64,000 nt of DNA from Paramacrobiotus metropolitanus (lineage: Eukaryota; Tardigrada; Eutardigrada; Parachela; Macrobiotidae), in assembly GCF_019649055.1 (NCBI RefSeq), contig NW_026570245.1, positions 620,001 through 684,000 on the forward strand, in the 5' to 3' direction. Position 1 is the stretch's first letter. Each line of letters starts with the position of its first letter. The notes beneath the pieces were generated by a model. It saw only the letters and a program-made list of their open reading frames with translations, did not search any database and was not told the origin of the DNA. The translations under genes were made by a program, and so were the position numbers. This document shows positions 55,262 to 64,000 of the stretch, one piece after another.

Positions 55262-56507
55262 CTATCCGAGTTCGACGGGTACCAGCGCGTCACCGCCGAA
55301 ATAGTCTTCTTCTTGGTCGTCGTCTGGGCGAGGTCGGTGATGTGGGCGTAACGACGACGGTTTACATGTCGCCGGGCCACGCCGTTGAGACGTATCGTCG
55401 GTCTCATCCGTTTCCTGGTCTGAACGGACGGCTCGGGTTTTCTTCTCTTTAGCCGCCTGTCTTCGAAGTTTCAGCGCAAACGGTTGTGCGCCTGGTGCCA
55501 ACTTGTCGGACATCCATGCTTCATATGGGTTCGAAGTAAATCCGCTGGGCAGAACTTTGTGTTCTTGGTGCCATCTGATGAACCTTGTTCCAACATCATA
55601 AGGATCTATGTGATCCTCGCTGAATCCGTACTTTCTTGCGTACCGTTCGTGGGTATAAAGCAGGTCGCGCATCCAGACGGCTTGGATGATGCTTCGCATC
55701 GGAGTGCCGAGTTGGGCTACGATAGTTTCCAAAGCCGCTGGTATCAGACAGTTCTGGTAAAATCCATACAAGGTATAATGACAAAAGTAATTGCCAAGTC
55801 TTGCTGCGAAGATATATCGCAGGAACGCCGCGGTACCGTCAGGAGCCAGGTCGATCTCCCTTTCTGGAAGATATTGGACTAAATCCAATGCTGCTCGTGC
55901 TGCGGTGATGACAAAGGCCGGGTGGGCGTCGGTGATGAAGAACTGGGCCATACTTTCCAGCTCGTCATGCGCGTATTCGCGGGCTCCGAGTTGACTTGCA
56001 CGCGTCCAGTCCGGGCTGTACAAGGGTACGTTCAACAAGGCCGGCTCGGTCATCGATGGTAAGGCGTTCGCTCTGGTGTACGGGTGCTCTACGCCCTCGT
56101 TGGTGTGAGCGCCTATGTGGAAGTCGGGTTTCCATTGATATTGTTCCCAACGTCTGGTATCCGGATCGGGTGAGGAACTGTGGTAGGTTTTCTACCATCC
56201 GCCAGACTTGTGGGCGATGCCGTTCCTCGTACTCCATGATGTTCATGATGTGATTCGTCCGTTCGGTCGGGTGTGGCATGACGACTTCTATTGCCTGTTG
56301 TCTGGCAAGGTCGTAACGAGGGTCTTCTCGAGCTGGCACTTCAACTTCTGGTAGTTGTGCCATCTGGTCGGCCACTTCTACATCCATTTGCTCCGGTTGA
56401 GCGTCAGGTTGTGCGTCCGCTTCAGCCGCCGGCTCCGCCATTTGGGCATCCGGTTGCTGTTGAGGTGGGATGACATTCCGTTTCGACTTACTTGTCAAGT
56501 CGATCAC
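55262..56507 (-). pseudogene. Unrecognised long ORF, one frameshift
   Basis: Two minus-strand frames (56507 to about 56140, then to 55262) join into a protein-like reading of about 410 residues. A Gln/Pro/Glu-rich start (DAQPDAQPEQMDVEVADQMA) leads to a helical body (HPAFVITAARAALDLVQYLP, LGNYFCHYTLYGFYQNCLIP, WMRDLLYTHERYARKYGFSE) and then an Arg/Lys and Asp-rich tail. The frame must change near 56.14 kb. No enzyme motif and no zinc knuckle are seen. It lies downstream of broken pol. The composition (disordered start, helical core, basic tail) suits a Gag-like structural protein, but this is inference. Confidence 0.55.
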
Positions 56508-56669
56508 AAGTCCGATTCCTGTTTCTCCAGATCCGGTTCGTTTTCCGGGTAGAGGTCTGGTCGGTTCCTTGCCGACGCTTCGGATAACGGGTCGTTGTTC
56601 CTCGATTTTGTGGCTAGCATCTTGGCCGATCCTATGTCGGAGGTCGTGTCCGGCAAGTTTTTTTGGTGG

Positions 56670-56990
56670 TCAGCGTTGCTGCTGTTGAGTCGCCGGTAAA
56701 GCCGTTGTGCGTGCCGAAGTTCCAGGTTGAGGGATCTGCTGGGGAACAGTTGGCCGAGCCTGTGTGACTACTGGCATGGCCCTTTGTGGGACTGCCGTCA
56801 ACTGTTCCTCAGTCGCCGGTGTAAGGCTAGCCAACTGTTGGGTTCCATCCGGCATGCTCATCACCATTTTCACTGAGGTATCCTTCAATGGTCGTTGGGG
56901 ATCTCCGACGAAGACATCACGTATGTTGTAAATCAGCTGGTCGGCTTCCGAGCGACCCTGTGTGGGTGCTGGAAGTCGGGAAAACTCCAT
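56670..56990 (-). pseudogene. Fragment with a Pro/Gln-rich tail, second retroelement
   Basis: Reads APTQGRSEADQLIYNIRDVF and VKMVMSMPDGTQQL, then a Gln/Pro/Thr-rich run. It overlaps the end of the pre-RT fragment in another frame, at the point where RT is missing. Not recognised. Probably a joined remnant. Confidence 0.4.
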
Positions 56991-57505
56991 GCAGCCGATG
57001 ACGGTTCGATGACTCCTTGATCAAGGATTTCCTGCACGTGTTTCTGGATGAATTCCCGTCCTTTCCAGCTTGTGCTGGTGAAGTTCATCTTAATCAGTTG
57101 TACTCCTTGGACGTCAATGGTATGTTTTACCCCTTTAACGTCTCCATAAGGTTTCTTCGAGGTCGGAAAGACGGTGCGGTAATCCCATGCAACTGTCTTC
57201 AGTATGGCGAGTTGCTCGTCGGTAAATTTCTTACCGAAGTTCATGGAGTCGATGATTCTCCGTCGCTCCTCCTGGGATTCCACGTCTTCTCCTTCCACTT
57301 GAGTAGTGTTAATTCGAGCTTCCGCTATCGTCTGGTCGTCCGTCATCATGTTGAACGGCTCGACTCGCCCCATCTGTGCACCCTTGCGCACGGTGACAGG
57401 ATGATTGGTGTGATTCGCCACCAGGAATGTCTTTCCGTCGTGCTTTGTTGCACCGCGCATCATGTCGATCCCACTTTGTTTGGGATCGGATCCGCCCAAG
57501 TACAT
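56933..57505 (-). pseudogene. pol: Pre-RT region of a second Gypsy-like pol; RT deleted
   Basis: Shows the linker pattern of Gypsy pol: FLVANHTNHPVTVRKGAQMG, then KTVAWDYRTVFPTSKKPYGD, VKHTIDVQ, WKGREFIQKHVQEILDQGVI and EPSSAAWSFP. It breaks off exactly where the RT palm should begin. Compare KGIIRPSKSSWSFPVVLASK in the first element. No RT, RNase H or integrase follows anywhere in the window. Confidence 0.85.
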
Positions 57506-57687
57506 AAGGTTCTGTAAGGGGGATACCGGGACATCTAGGACGACTTCAACTTCTGTTACCTTCTTCGAGGTAGGAGTTTGACTTTCCGTTGAGCTCTAAC
57601 TCCTGTTGTCTCGAAGATGTCGAACTTGGGAGATGGCTTCGGTTCCGATCCGGCCAACCATGTCTTCGCTACTCCAAGTGAGAGTTC

Positions 57688-58927
57688 TCAAATGACATGT
57701 TCATTGTCGATATCCGGTTCGTAGATATCGCTGTATTGCACGTGGCCAAGTTTTATGCCCTTCTTCAATATCTTTGGTTGATGAGTTGTATTTTGGATGT
57801 TTATCCAGGCCATGTCTATCTGAGGTCGGATGTCGATCTCTCCTTCGATCGGTCGGATGTCGATCTCTCCTTCGATCGGTCGGATGGGTCGGATTTTTCT
57901 TCGAAGTGTCATTAAGTGTATCCGCCTCCTTGGGTCCATTGGTTTGCCGTCCGTACCTTGATAGCGCACGTCGAGTATGGTGGGAGTGAGACTCGTTGAC
58001 TGTTGAAGACCACGTGTCGGTTCAGTGGCTTGAAATCTCCTCCGTCTAGCTGCAGATGGTATACTTCTGGGCATTTGTTGTCCAGGTTTAATTCTTTGGC
58101 CGTCTTAACTTTTGCAATCCGGGCCTTCCGTGGGTTCGGTCGCTCCGACTTCTGTTGGTCGGTTAAGTTGGCTGAGGTCGGTTGTCCGGTTGACAACTGC
58201 TGAACGACTATTGTTGGAGGTCGGAGGTCGGTTTCCTCCGGTTGTCCTCCTGCCCATTTAAATAGAGCAGCTAGCTGATCCTGTTCGGCTTGTTTTTCCG
58301 GGTCAACTGGTTCGGGTTGCTCAGTCGGCTGTGTGTCGACTATGAGTTCCGTATGGACGATCGATCGTAATGCAGTTGTTAGCCTTACGTCGAAAGTCGG
58401 TTCTTCGTCCTCCGACGACGATTCGTCCGAGTCGTCTTTTCGGGGTTTATCCGTCCTGCAATGTCGGACTGACGGGTCGAATTCTTCGTCGTCTTCTTCC
58501 GAAGGTCGGTTCTCGGAGTCCGTGTCCGCCGAATCGCTCATACTTGGTACGTCCGAGCCGTCCGACTCGCAGTATTCAAATTCGATGGCCGATCCGTCTT
58601 CGTCAAGGTCGACCTGCGGCATGTTACTGTATCCGACCTTTGTGGTCGGTTCGGTATGGTCGGCCATATCCGTCGGTTGGGTTGGTCGACTCGCTCCGTC
58701 CTGTTTCTCAAGGTCGGTTGGCTGTGAGCCTATGTTGCTCAGCCATCGGATGCCTGTCCGTTGAGTCTTCCGAGAGCGGTCTACCTTCCGGTCCTTTTGC
58801 GGAGGTTCCGGTGACGACGGTCTGCCGTCCGACCAAGTTAGGTCGTGGTGAGCCTTTATGGCCCGTACCACCCCGTCAATATTGTCTTGACAGATGATAC
58901 ACCGATAAGGTTTATCGGTTTCCTACA
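57688..58927 (-). pseudogene. pol: Second Gypsy-like element: zinc finger and linker region
   Basis: Starts with a C2H2-like finger (PYRCIICQDNIDGVVRAIKA then HH) near 58.91 kb. A long acidic Ser/Asp-rich stretch follows, then VYHLQLDGGDFKPLNRHVVF and VSLPPYSTCAIKVRTA, which resembles the segment after protease in Gypsy pol. After a frame change it reads QPKILKKGIKLGHVQYSDIY. A GGTCGGATGTCGATCTCTCC unit is repeated in tandem near 57.83-57.88 kb. Broken by stops and shifts. Confidence 0.6.
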
Positions 58928-59584
58928 ATAACACGTTTTCGTCCGGTTTTGGTAAGCTCCCAGCAGTTTCACATCCTTCGGGTAATGTTCCATGATTGGT
59001 GGTAGCGGGTCGGGGATCCGCCATGTTATGGTGGTATCCTCGCCGTACCTTTGCCAGAACGCTGTTGTTCCGGTCGCTCCATACTGTTGTGTGCGTTGCA
59101 GGTAGGAGAAGAGTTGACTGCCAAGTTCTTGGCAGCACATTTCCAAGGGGCGCGGTATGGGGAGTCAATATTCCATGTACTGTCGATGGATTGGAACTCG
59201 TTCATCTTCCCATTCCCACGCTTCTTCGTCAATGGTCTGCTCCAAGGCGATTACTGGTTCGCACTCCCGTTGTGCTGTACTAATCTGTTCGGGTGTCGTT
59301 GCTCCATTCTGTTGCAGAGTCGTTACTAACTCCAACGTCCGTTGGTCGAGAAAGTGCCAAATTCCCGAGAACCAAGTTCGGTACTTTTGTGGTACTTGTT
59401 CTAGGTTCTGGGCATCCGCGTCAGCGGATGCCTCTGGTATCGGGATAGACTTTAATATAGTCTTCGCCGGTTGTAGTGTTCCGATGCTTTTCCGTCCTTC
59501 ATACGCTTCGATGGCGTTGTGCAGTTTAAGTTCCTCGATCAGAGTCCGGTTAGTGTCCCGGCAGCCACGGCAAATGTTACGCAA
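58928..59584 (-). pseudogene. Degraded coding region of the second element
   Basis: Overlapping frames read EELKLHNAIEAYEGRKSIGT, TWFSGIWHFLDQRTLELVTT and QTIDEEAWEWEDERVPIHRQ (59584 to 59165), then MCCQELGSQLFSYLQRTQQY (to about 58.93 kb) in another frame. Protein-like but not recognised. Probably part of the gag/pol of the second family. Confidence 0.45.
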
Positions 59585-59620
59585 AGAGTCCGAGGGGTGA
59601 TCAATCTGACTTATCCTCGC

Positions 59621-59851
59621 TTAACTTGGTGACGTGTCCGATGCCTCTGGTATCGGGATAGACTGCACTACCGTCGTCCCTTCGGGTTGTTCCGGATTAG
59701 GAATTTGTGTTAAAATGAAGGTGAACTTCGAATGTAGGTAGCCGCATCCGAGTAGCACTGGAATGTCCGCTTCCGTCGGCTGGACATGGAAAGTATGGTG
59801 ACTCGTAAAGCCCTGCATTGTTACAGGCGCGGTACAGCAATGAGTGAACAT
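59621..59851 (-). pseudogene. pro: Protease C-terminal fragment of the second element
   Basis: Reads HHTFHVQPTEADIPVLLGCG followed by YLHSKF, the C-terminal half of a retropepsin (LLG motif). The N-terminal half with the DTG active site is not seen. It ends with SIPIPEAS, which recurs in the next ORF: the 25-bp stretch starting GATGCCTCTGGTATCGGGAT occurs at about 59.43 and 59.64 kb. Confidence 0.6.
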
Positions 59852-60494
59852 GAAGGCGACTTGTCCGCCTCCACCAAGTATTTTGGTGAAATGATTAAGC
59901 TTATCGACCGCTTTTTAAACGGATGCCTTTGAAAGTTCATGCAAGTTTACATCAGTCATGGACATGCTGACTGTTACAGCCCACCACACGTATCAAACCA
60001 AGGAGACTATCCAGACAGGCGATTGTCCGCTTCCTACCACACTTGTGTGTGACCAAAATCTATTGTCTTTCGGTGTTTGCTTTCATTCCACTGACCAGTG
60101 CTCGATTTATGGCTGTCAGTAAAACAAAAGATGTAGATCACACATCTTTTCTCCCCATTGCTTTCATTGAATATGCGCAGACTCGTATATGCGTACGTAA
60201 TGGTGAGCCGAGCCAGTCACTGCTTCCACCGTTACTCCGTTTACTTAGTTAACTTGAAAAATTCATATTTGATAACCCCGCAATCCTGTTACTTCGGTCT
60301 TTCTGCCATCTAACAGAGCGGTCTTCGATCTGTATAGCGGCTTCGTTTTGCAAAACGGCATTTTAGAATTAAAGCCATCATAGCCATCCCCTTAACATGG
60401 TGGTCTATGGAAGCTGACCACAGTTAACGTTGTTTTCTTAGGTTTCTTAGGTTTCTTAGGTTTTCTTAGGTTTTCTTAGGTTTGTTAATTTTCT
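59852..60494. other. Region between the second retroelement and element C
   Basis: No gene. Ends in a tract of TTTCTTAGG-type repeats (60.44-60.50 kb), in which element C sits. The same repeat, on the other strand, forms the tail of the 255-bp insert at 41.4 kb. Confidence 0.5.
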
Positions 60495-60502
60495 TAGGTT
60501 TC
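60440..60502. repeat. TTCTTAGGTT short tandem repeat
   Basis: About seven units of TTCTTAGGTT with variable T runs. It provides the target site of element C. Confidence 0.8.
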
Positions 60503-61264
60503 GGCCAATGTCAAAAGGAGGAAGGAAATTTTAGAGGAAGGAAATTTTGTGTGGTCAAAAGGAGGAAGGAAATTTTAGAGGAAGGAAATTTTTCGGGTTC
60601 AAAAGGAGGAAGGAAATTTTGTGGGTCAAAAAGAGGAAGGAATTTTTTGTGGTCAAAATAAAATTTTCTTGGGAATAAAACCATCAGAGGCATGAAATAT
60701 GTTTTTTCTGCGCGACCACCAAAGCACTGTTCGCAAGTAAAATACGCCAGCCACAAATGACATAATGTTTCTGTATACAAATAACAGACCACTGCCTCAT
60801 TCGCATCATTATAAAAGTACCGCATAATACTGCATGTCTGCCATGCACTTCACCACACCGGGCAATGTACGCCAGCATGCATTACATAACATAATACGCG
60901 TGCCGCGAAACCAGATGCAAGCGGCAAACAAATTTACGAACAAAAGCTTTTGACGATAACAAGAAAGTGTGATCTTGTCTGATCCCTTTAATGCTCATCA
61001 AAACAACCAAACTTTCCCAGGTCCAGACCGACACAGCCGACGAGAGACAACTGCAGTCTAGCCGGTGGCCGGGTAAAGCACCGAGACACATGAGCGCATT
61101 CCAGTGATTCCACATGCCGCATCATTCCTCATGCAGCATTTCTGCCATAAATGCAGTTGTTGAATTTCACCAATACAGAAAATCTGAAAACTTTTATCTA
61201 CCTGCTCATTTTATAAATTTCATTAACTCCGAAATAATGGTAAGGTACTGTACAGTTATCCAGC

Positions 61265-61898
61265 ATGGAAAGTATTGAAACAATGGAAACTGACGACGAC
61301 AGCGGCGGCGAAGACTTACCTCCGGCGTAAGAACATTTTTTTGCAATATTTTATGTGATTTAATAACATCCTTTAAAGGTTACTGGCATACGCATACTGT
61401 ACATGGAACCAATTTACTTAAATACTTACTTTTTATTCACTGTGTATCCGCAATGCTGAATGCAGCAGATACTGTGCAGTGAATAAAGTATCGTTGGGTA
61501 TTAGCAATGTTAGCTTACGTACAGAACTGCACTTAAATTTACGATGTACATACATGTATTACGTAAACTGACGTATGCAGTAAATTATTGGCTAATATAT
61601 ATATAAGTAATAACATATAATTTGTGAAAGTGCTGACGATTACTCCGGTTTTGTATTCAGCTATGCTAAGGGGCGTGCCAGCGAAGACTGTATCAGTTCC
61701 AGCCCTGATATCACGATTTACCAGGATGAAATTATTCCCAGCACATCCGCTTCTTCGAGTTCTGCCGGAAACAGAACAGAGCCCGATGCCAGCGGATCTG
61801 CCTCCCCTCTACCATTTCCTAAACCCTCTGTTGAAGTGCTGACCATCAGTGACAACGAAGAAGATCCATACTCCACGGATCCAAAAAGAGCCCGGTAA
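61265..61898 (+). CDS. Two-exon gene in element C, acidic protein, unknown
   Basis: Exon 1, 61265-61326, starts with ATG and reads ESIETMETDDDSGGEDLPPA up to a GTAAGA donor. Exon 2, 61661-61898, follows a TTTTGTATTCAG acceptor. The phases fit, giving 99 residues. Exon 2 holds a Ser-rich region (PSTSASSSSAGNRT) and near the end VEVLTISDNEED, a hydrophobic patch followed by acids that looks like a SUMO-interaction motif, then a basic end PKRAR. No known family. The acidic, Ser-rich character suggests a nuclear regulatory or adaptor protein; this is inference. A possible weak donor overlaps the stop, so it might be spliced on to the next ORF. Confidence 0.6.
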
Positions 61899-62415
61899 TC
61901 TTGCAGAACTTATATTAGTAAACAAAAGCTTAAATACGCACAATTTAAGCAACCGGATGTTGCGTACGGAAACGTTTATTAGCCTACATGTTCGGCTGCA
62001 GGGCGACGTGAAACAGTCGTCCTTAGAACAAATGACTGGGAGTTTTGCTAGCTACTTCCGGCAGTAAAATTTGATCCAGACTCAGCCATAATTCGCTCTC
62101 TTGTAATTTTAACTTATACGACAGAGCTATCGCCACTTAATAGCTTATTATTTATGATAAAATTTTACTTATATATAATTATTATTCTGTATATTGAAAT
62201 TTTACTGAAAAAAGCCGGTTGATATAAACAGGCAAATAATTTTTATTACTGGGCATTAATGTTATATTATAATTATTATATGCCCATTCCCTGTTTATAT
62301 TAACCCGGTTGCCGGAAGTATTATTATAATATATCAAAAATATATCAATATACAAAATATATCAATATTCTTGCCACGGCTTTTTGGTTACTTGAAAATT
62401 AATAATTTTTATTAG

Positions 62416-62780
62416 AGCCGTGTCCCTGCTGCAAGGGAATGAAGCGTCTTTATCCGTGGCAGAAAGGAAATGGTCGTTTTCGTATAACCAGAGATAGAGC
62501 TATTCATCCTAACTCCAAGTGTCCTGGTTGTGGTAAAAGGTTTGTTGACAATCCACCGGAGCAAGATATCATCGTGATCCGCGAAGAGTTTGAATTCATC
62601 AGTGGCAGCAACCGCCAGTCAGTTACTGACCGAGCGAAACCAAGGAAGTACTGTTTGCGTGCGGCATGCATTAAAAGACGGCATCCACATTTTACCACAC
62701 CATTTGCAAACCTGGATGACTCAGTGAACTTTAGTAAGGATGAACTGCGTCTCATCGCGAAATTCCGCACGGAAATGTAG
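62416..62780 (+). CDS. Cysteine-rich ORF in element C, possible zinc-binding protein
   Basis: ATG at 62439 gives 113 residues. An acceptor TTTTTATTAG at 62415 would add PCPCCKG in frame before it. Cysteine pairs CPCC, CPGC (in SKCPGCGKRF) and CLRAAC suggest zinc binding. Other visible parts are LYPWQKGNGRFRITRDRAIH, EQDIIVIREEFEFISGSNRQ and the end NFSKDELRLIAKFRTEM. I do not recognise the family. It could be a stand-alone gene or the last exon of the gene upstream. It lies 580 bp from the right end of element C. Confidence 0.6.
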
Positions 62781-63369
62781 GAAGTGTTCTTTCTGTTCGC
62801 TCGCCGGATTTTGGGGTTGCCATGTCGCCTTACACTTCCTGCTCACCAATTTGCTATTTTCACATTTATTGCCGTGGTCTACTGCTGAACATAACGAGCA
62901 CCGTTCATGATTTCCATTTTTTGCTTTCAATAAGTTAGTGTTGGCTTTTTGCTTTCCGTAATTTTGGTTCAAGTTCTCTCGTAACTCTTCTGTTGTTTCA
63001 TGTTTTTGAATAAATTTTTTGTTTTGCAGTTATTGTTTTTTGTGTAACGCGGTTTCACATGTTTCGAATCGCTACCGGGAGTTGGGTCATTAAAATCGGC
63101 GCTAATCACTTATACATATTGATAACTGCCGCTATGCATTAGGACTTACGTACGTATGATCCCCAAAACTAGTTATCCACTTGCAAAATTAAATTAAAAA
63201 ATGTTGCCATATTTGTGAAATTTTCCTTCCTCTTTTCGACAGAAAAATTTCCTTCCTCCTTTTGACCCCGAAAAATTTCCTTCCTCTAAAATTTCCTTCC
63301 TCCTTTTGACTACACAAAATTTCCTTCCTCTAAAATTTCCTTCCTCCTTTTGACATTGGCCTAGGTTTC

Positions 63370-64000
63370 TTAGGATGAAAAACAACCGCCTACAGATCGG
63401 CCCCACTGCCACAGCTTGTACAGTGACCGAACCGCATGCGCCATGTTTCGCTTGCATTGATTACTATGTTAAATTTGGTAACACATATTTTTGTCAAAAT
63501 CAGTTTTCCTGACTTAAAACTTGCTCAGATAGATTCTGGAATGCTTCTGGATACTAAAAACGTATAATACAGTCGGTTTGCTCGCCCACCGTATAATGTG
63601 ATTTTACCATGTAACCTCTAGCCATACCAATTTAAATCGTCCCATTTTCTTCGAAAAGGCGCTACGAGCTGCGCCACTTTGTGTTCTTGAAAAAAGTTTA
63701 GAATCATCGTTTTCGGTGCAATCGCCATCCGTCTTCTGCCTATTCCGGAATAAGTCTTCAATGGCTGGACTTCCTTATATTTGCGCCTAACAAGTTGTAG
63801 TCAATTTTTGTAAAACATGCATTCTGCTTGACTGGTTAAGGTGCGTAAATCAGGTACGTCGCTGTACACGTACTTTATTGACAATTGTGAAGCGTGGTTA
63901 ATAACAATACTAGAATGTTAATTGGGACAAATTCTTCATTTGAGTGTTTTTTATTGAGCGAAGCTCGCCAATGTACATAATGCGATTAAAGTATAAAAAA
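63370..64000. other. Right flank of element C
   Basis: Starts with the last TAGG repeat units, then sequence with no gene or repeat that I can support. Confidence 0.5.

Larger units (their letters stand above)
60503..63361. mobile_element. Element C: inverted-end element carrying unknown genes
   Basis: 2,859 bp. Begins GGCCAATGTCAAAAGGAGGA and ends with its reverse complement. Each end is an array of GTCAAAAGGAGGAAGGAAAT-type units (about 150 bp). TAGGTTTC stands directly outside both ends (60495-60502 and 63362-63369): a perfect 8-bp target duplication. The ends share opening bases, unit design and duplication length with element B. Inside are a probable two-exon gene and a cysteine-rich ORF. 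No transposase is recognised. Confidence 0.9.

Noticed and set aside
60440-60502. TTAGG-containing repeat as an internal telomere
   Set aside because: Units are TTCTTAGGTT with variable T runs, not a regular TTAGG array.
62721-62972. Minus-strand frame with CSLCSAVDHGNKC, zinc-knuckle-like
   Set aside because: Begins with TTG, overlaps the plus-strand ORF, and the knuckle spacing (CX2CX4HX3C) is off by one; kept only as a note.

Overview
The window is nuclear DNA from a eukaryote, most likely a small-genome invertebrate animal. A six-exon Rab18 gene with ordinary GT-AG introns, a PEX19 gene and several families of transposable elements support this. A tardigrade or similar ecdysozoan is my guess from the intronless plant-like UDP-glycosyltransferases, but I cannot prove it from the sequence. 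I found no tRNA, rRNA, CRISPR array or bacterial operon.

Layout. (1) 0.4-8.2 kb: three intact, intronless UDP-glycosyltransferase (UGT) genes, all on the minus strand, with a broken UGT fragment and a small inverted scrap between copies 2 and 3. Copies 2 and 3 lie in a tandem duplication with an offset of about 3.87 kb. A promoter plus truncated UGT start was also copied to 26 kb. (2) 9.8-10.6 kb: PEX19, plus strand. (3) 10.6-22 kb: mostly non-coding, with a TTAA-flanked miniature element and some weak candidate exons on the minus strand. (4) 22.1-23.9 kb: Rab18, plus strand. (5) 27.17-34.55 kb: a nest of three mobile elements. Element A has inverted ends and a 6-bp target duplication. It was split by a gag-only LTR retroelement (5-bp duplication, identical LTRs) and by element B (long foldback ends, 8-bp duplication). 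(6) 34.7-36.0 kb: a possible multi-exon membrane protein gene. (7) 36.4-37.4 kb: a degenerate 28-bp tandem repeat. (8) 37.85-50.33 kb: a nearly complete Ty3/Gypsy retrotransposon on the minus strand, with LTRs, primer binding site, gag, protease, RT-RNase H and integrase. It has an apparent -1 ribosomal frameshift signal and several disabling lesions. (9) 52-60 kb: remains of a second Gypsy-like family, with RT deleted, an unrecognised long ORF, and many copies of a short hairpin with the stem GGTCGG. (10) 60.50-63.36 kb: element C, whose ends resemble those of B. It has a perfect 8-bp target duplication and carries a probable two-exon gene and a cysteine-rich ORF, neither of which I recognise.

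How it works together. The host genes are unrelated housekeeping genes (peroxisome biogenesis, Rab trafficking) and a detoxification-type UGT cluster. About half the window is mobile DNA. The most unusual items are the shared end architecture of B and C, the genes inside C, the three-deep nest, the textbook frameshift signal of the Gypsy element, and the saturation of each retroelement with its own short motif (CTGGCT in one, GGTCGG in the other), in coding and non-coding parts alike.
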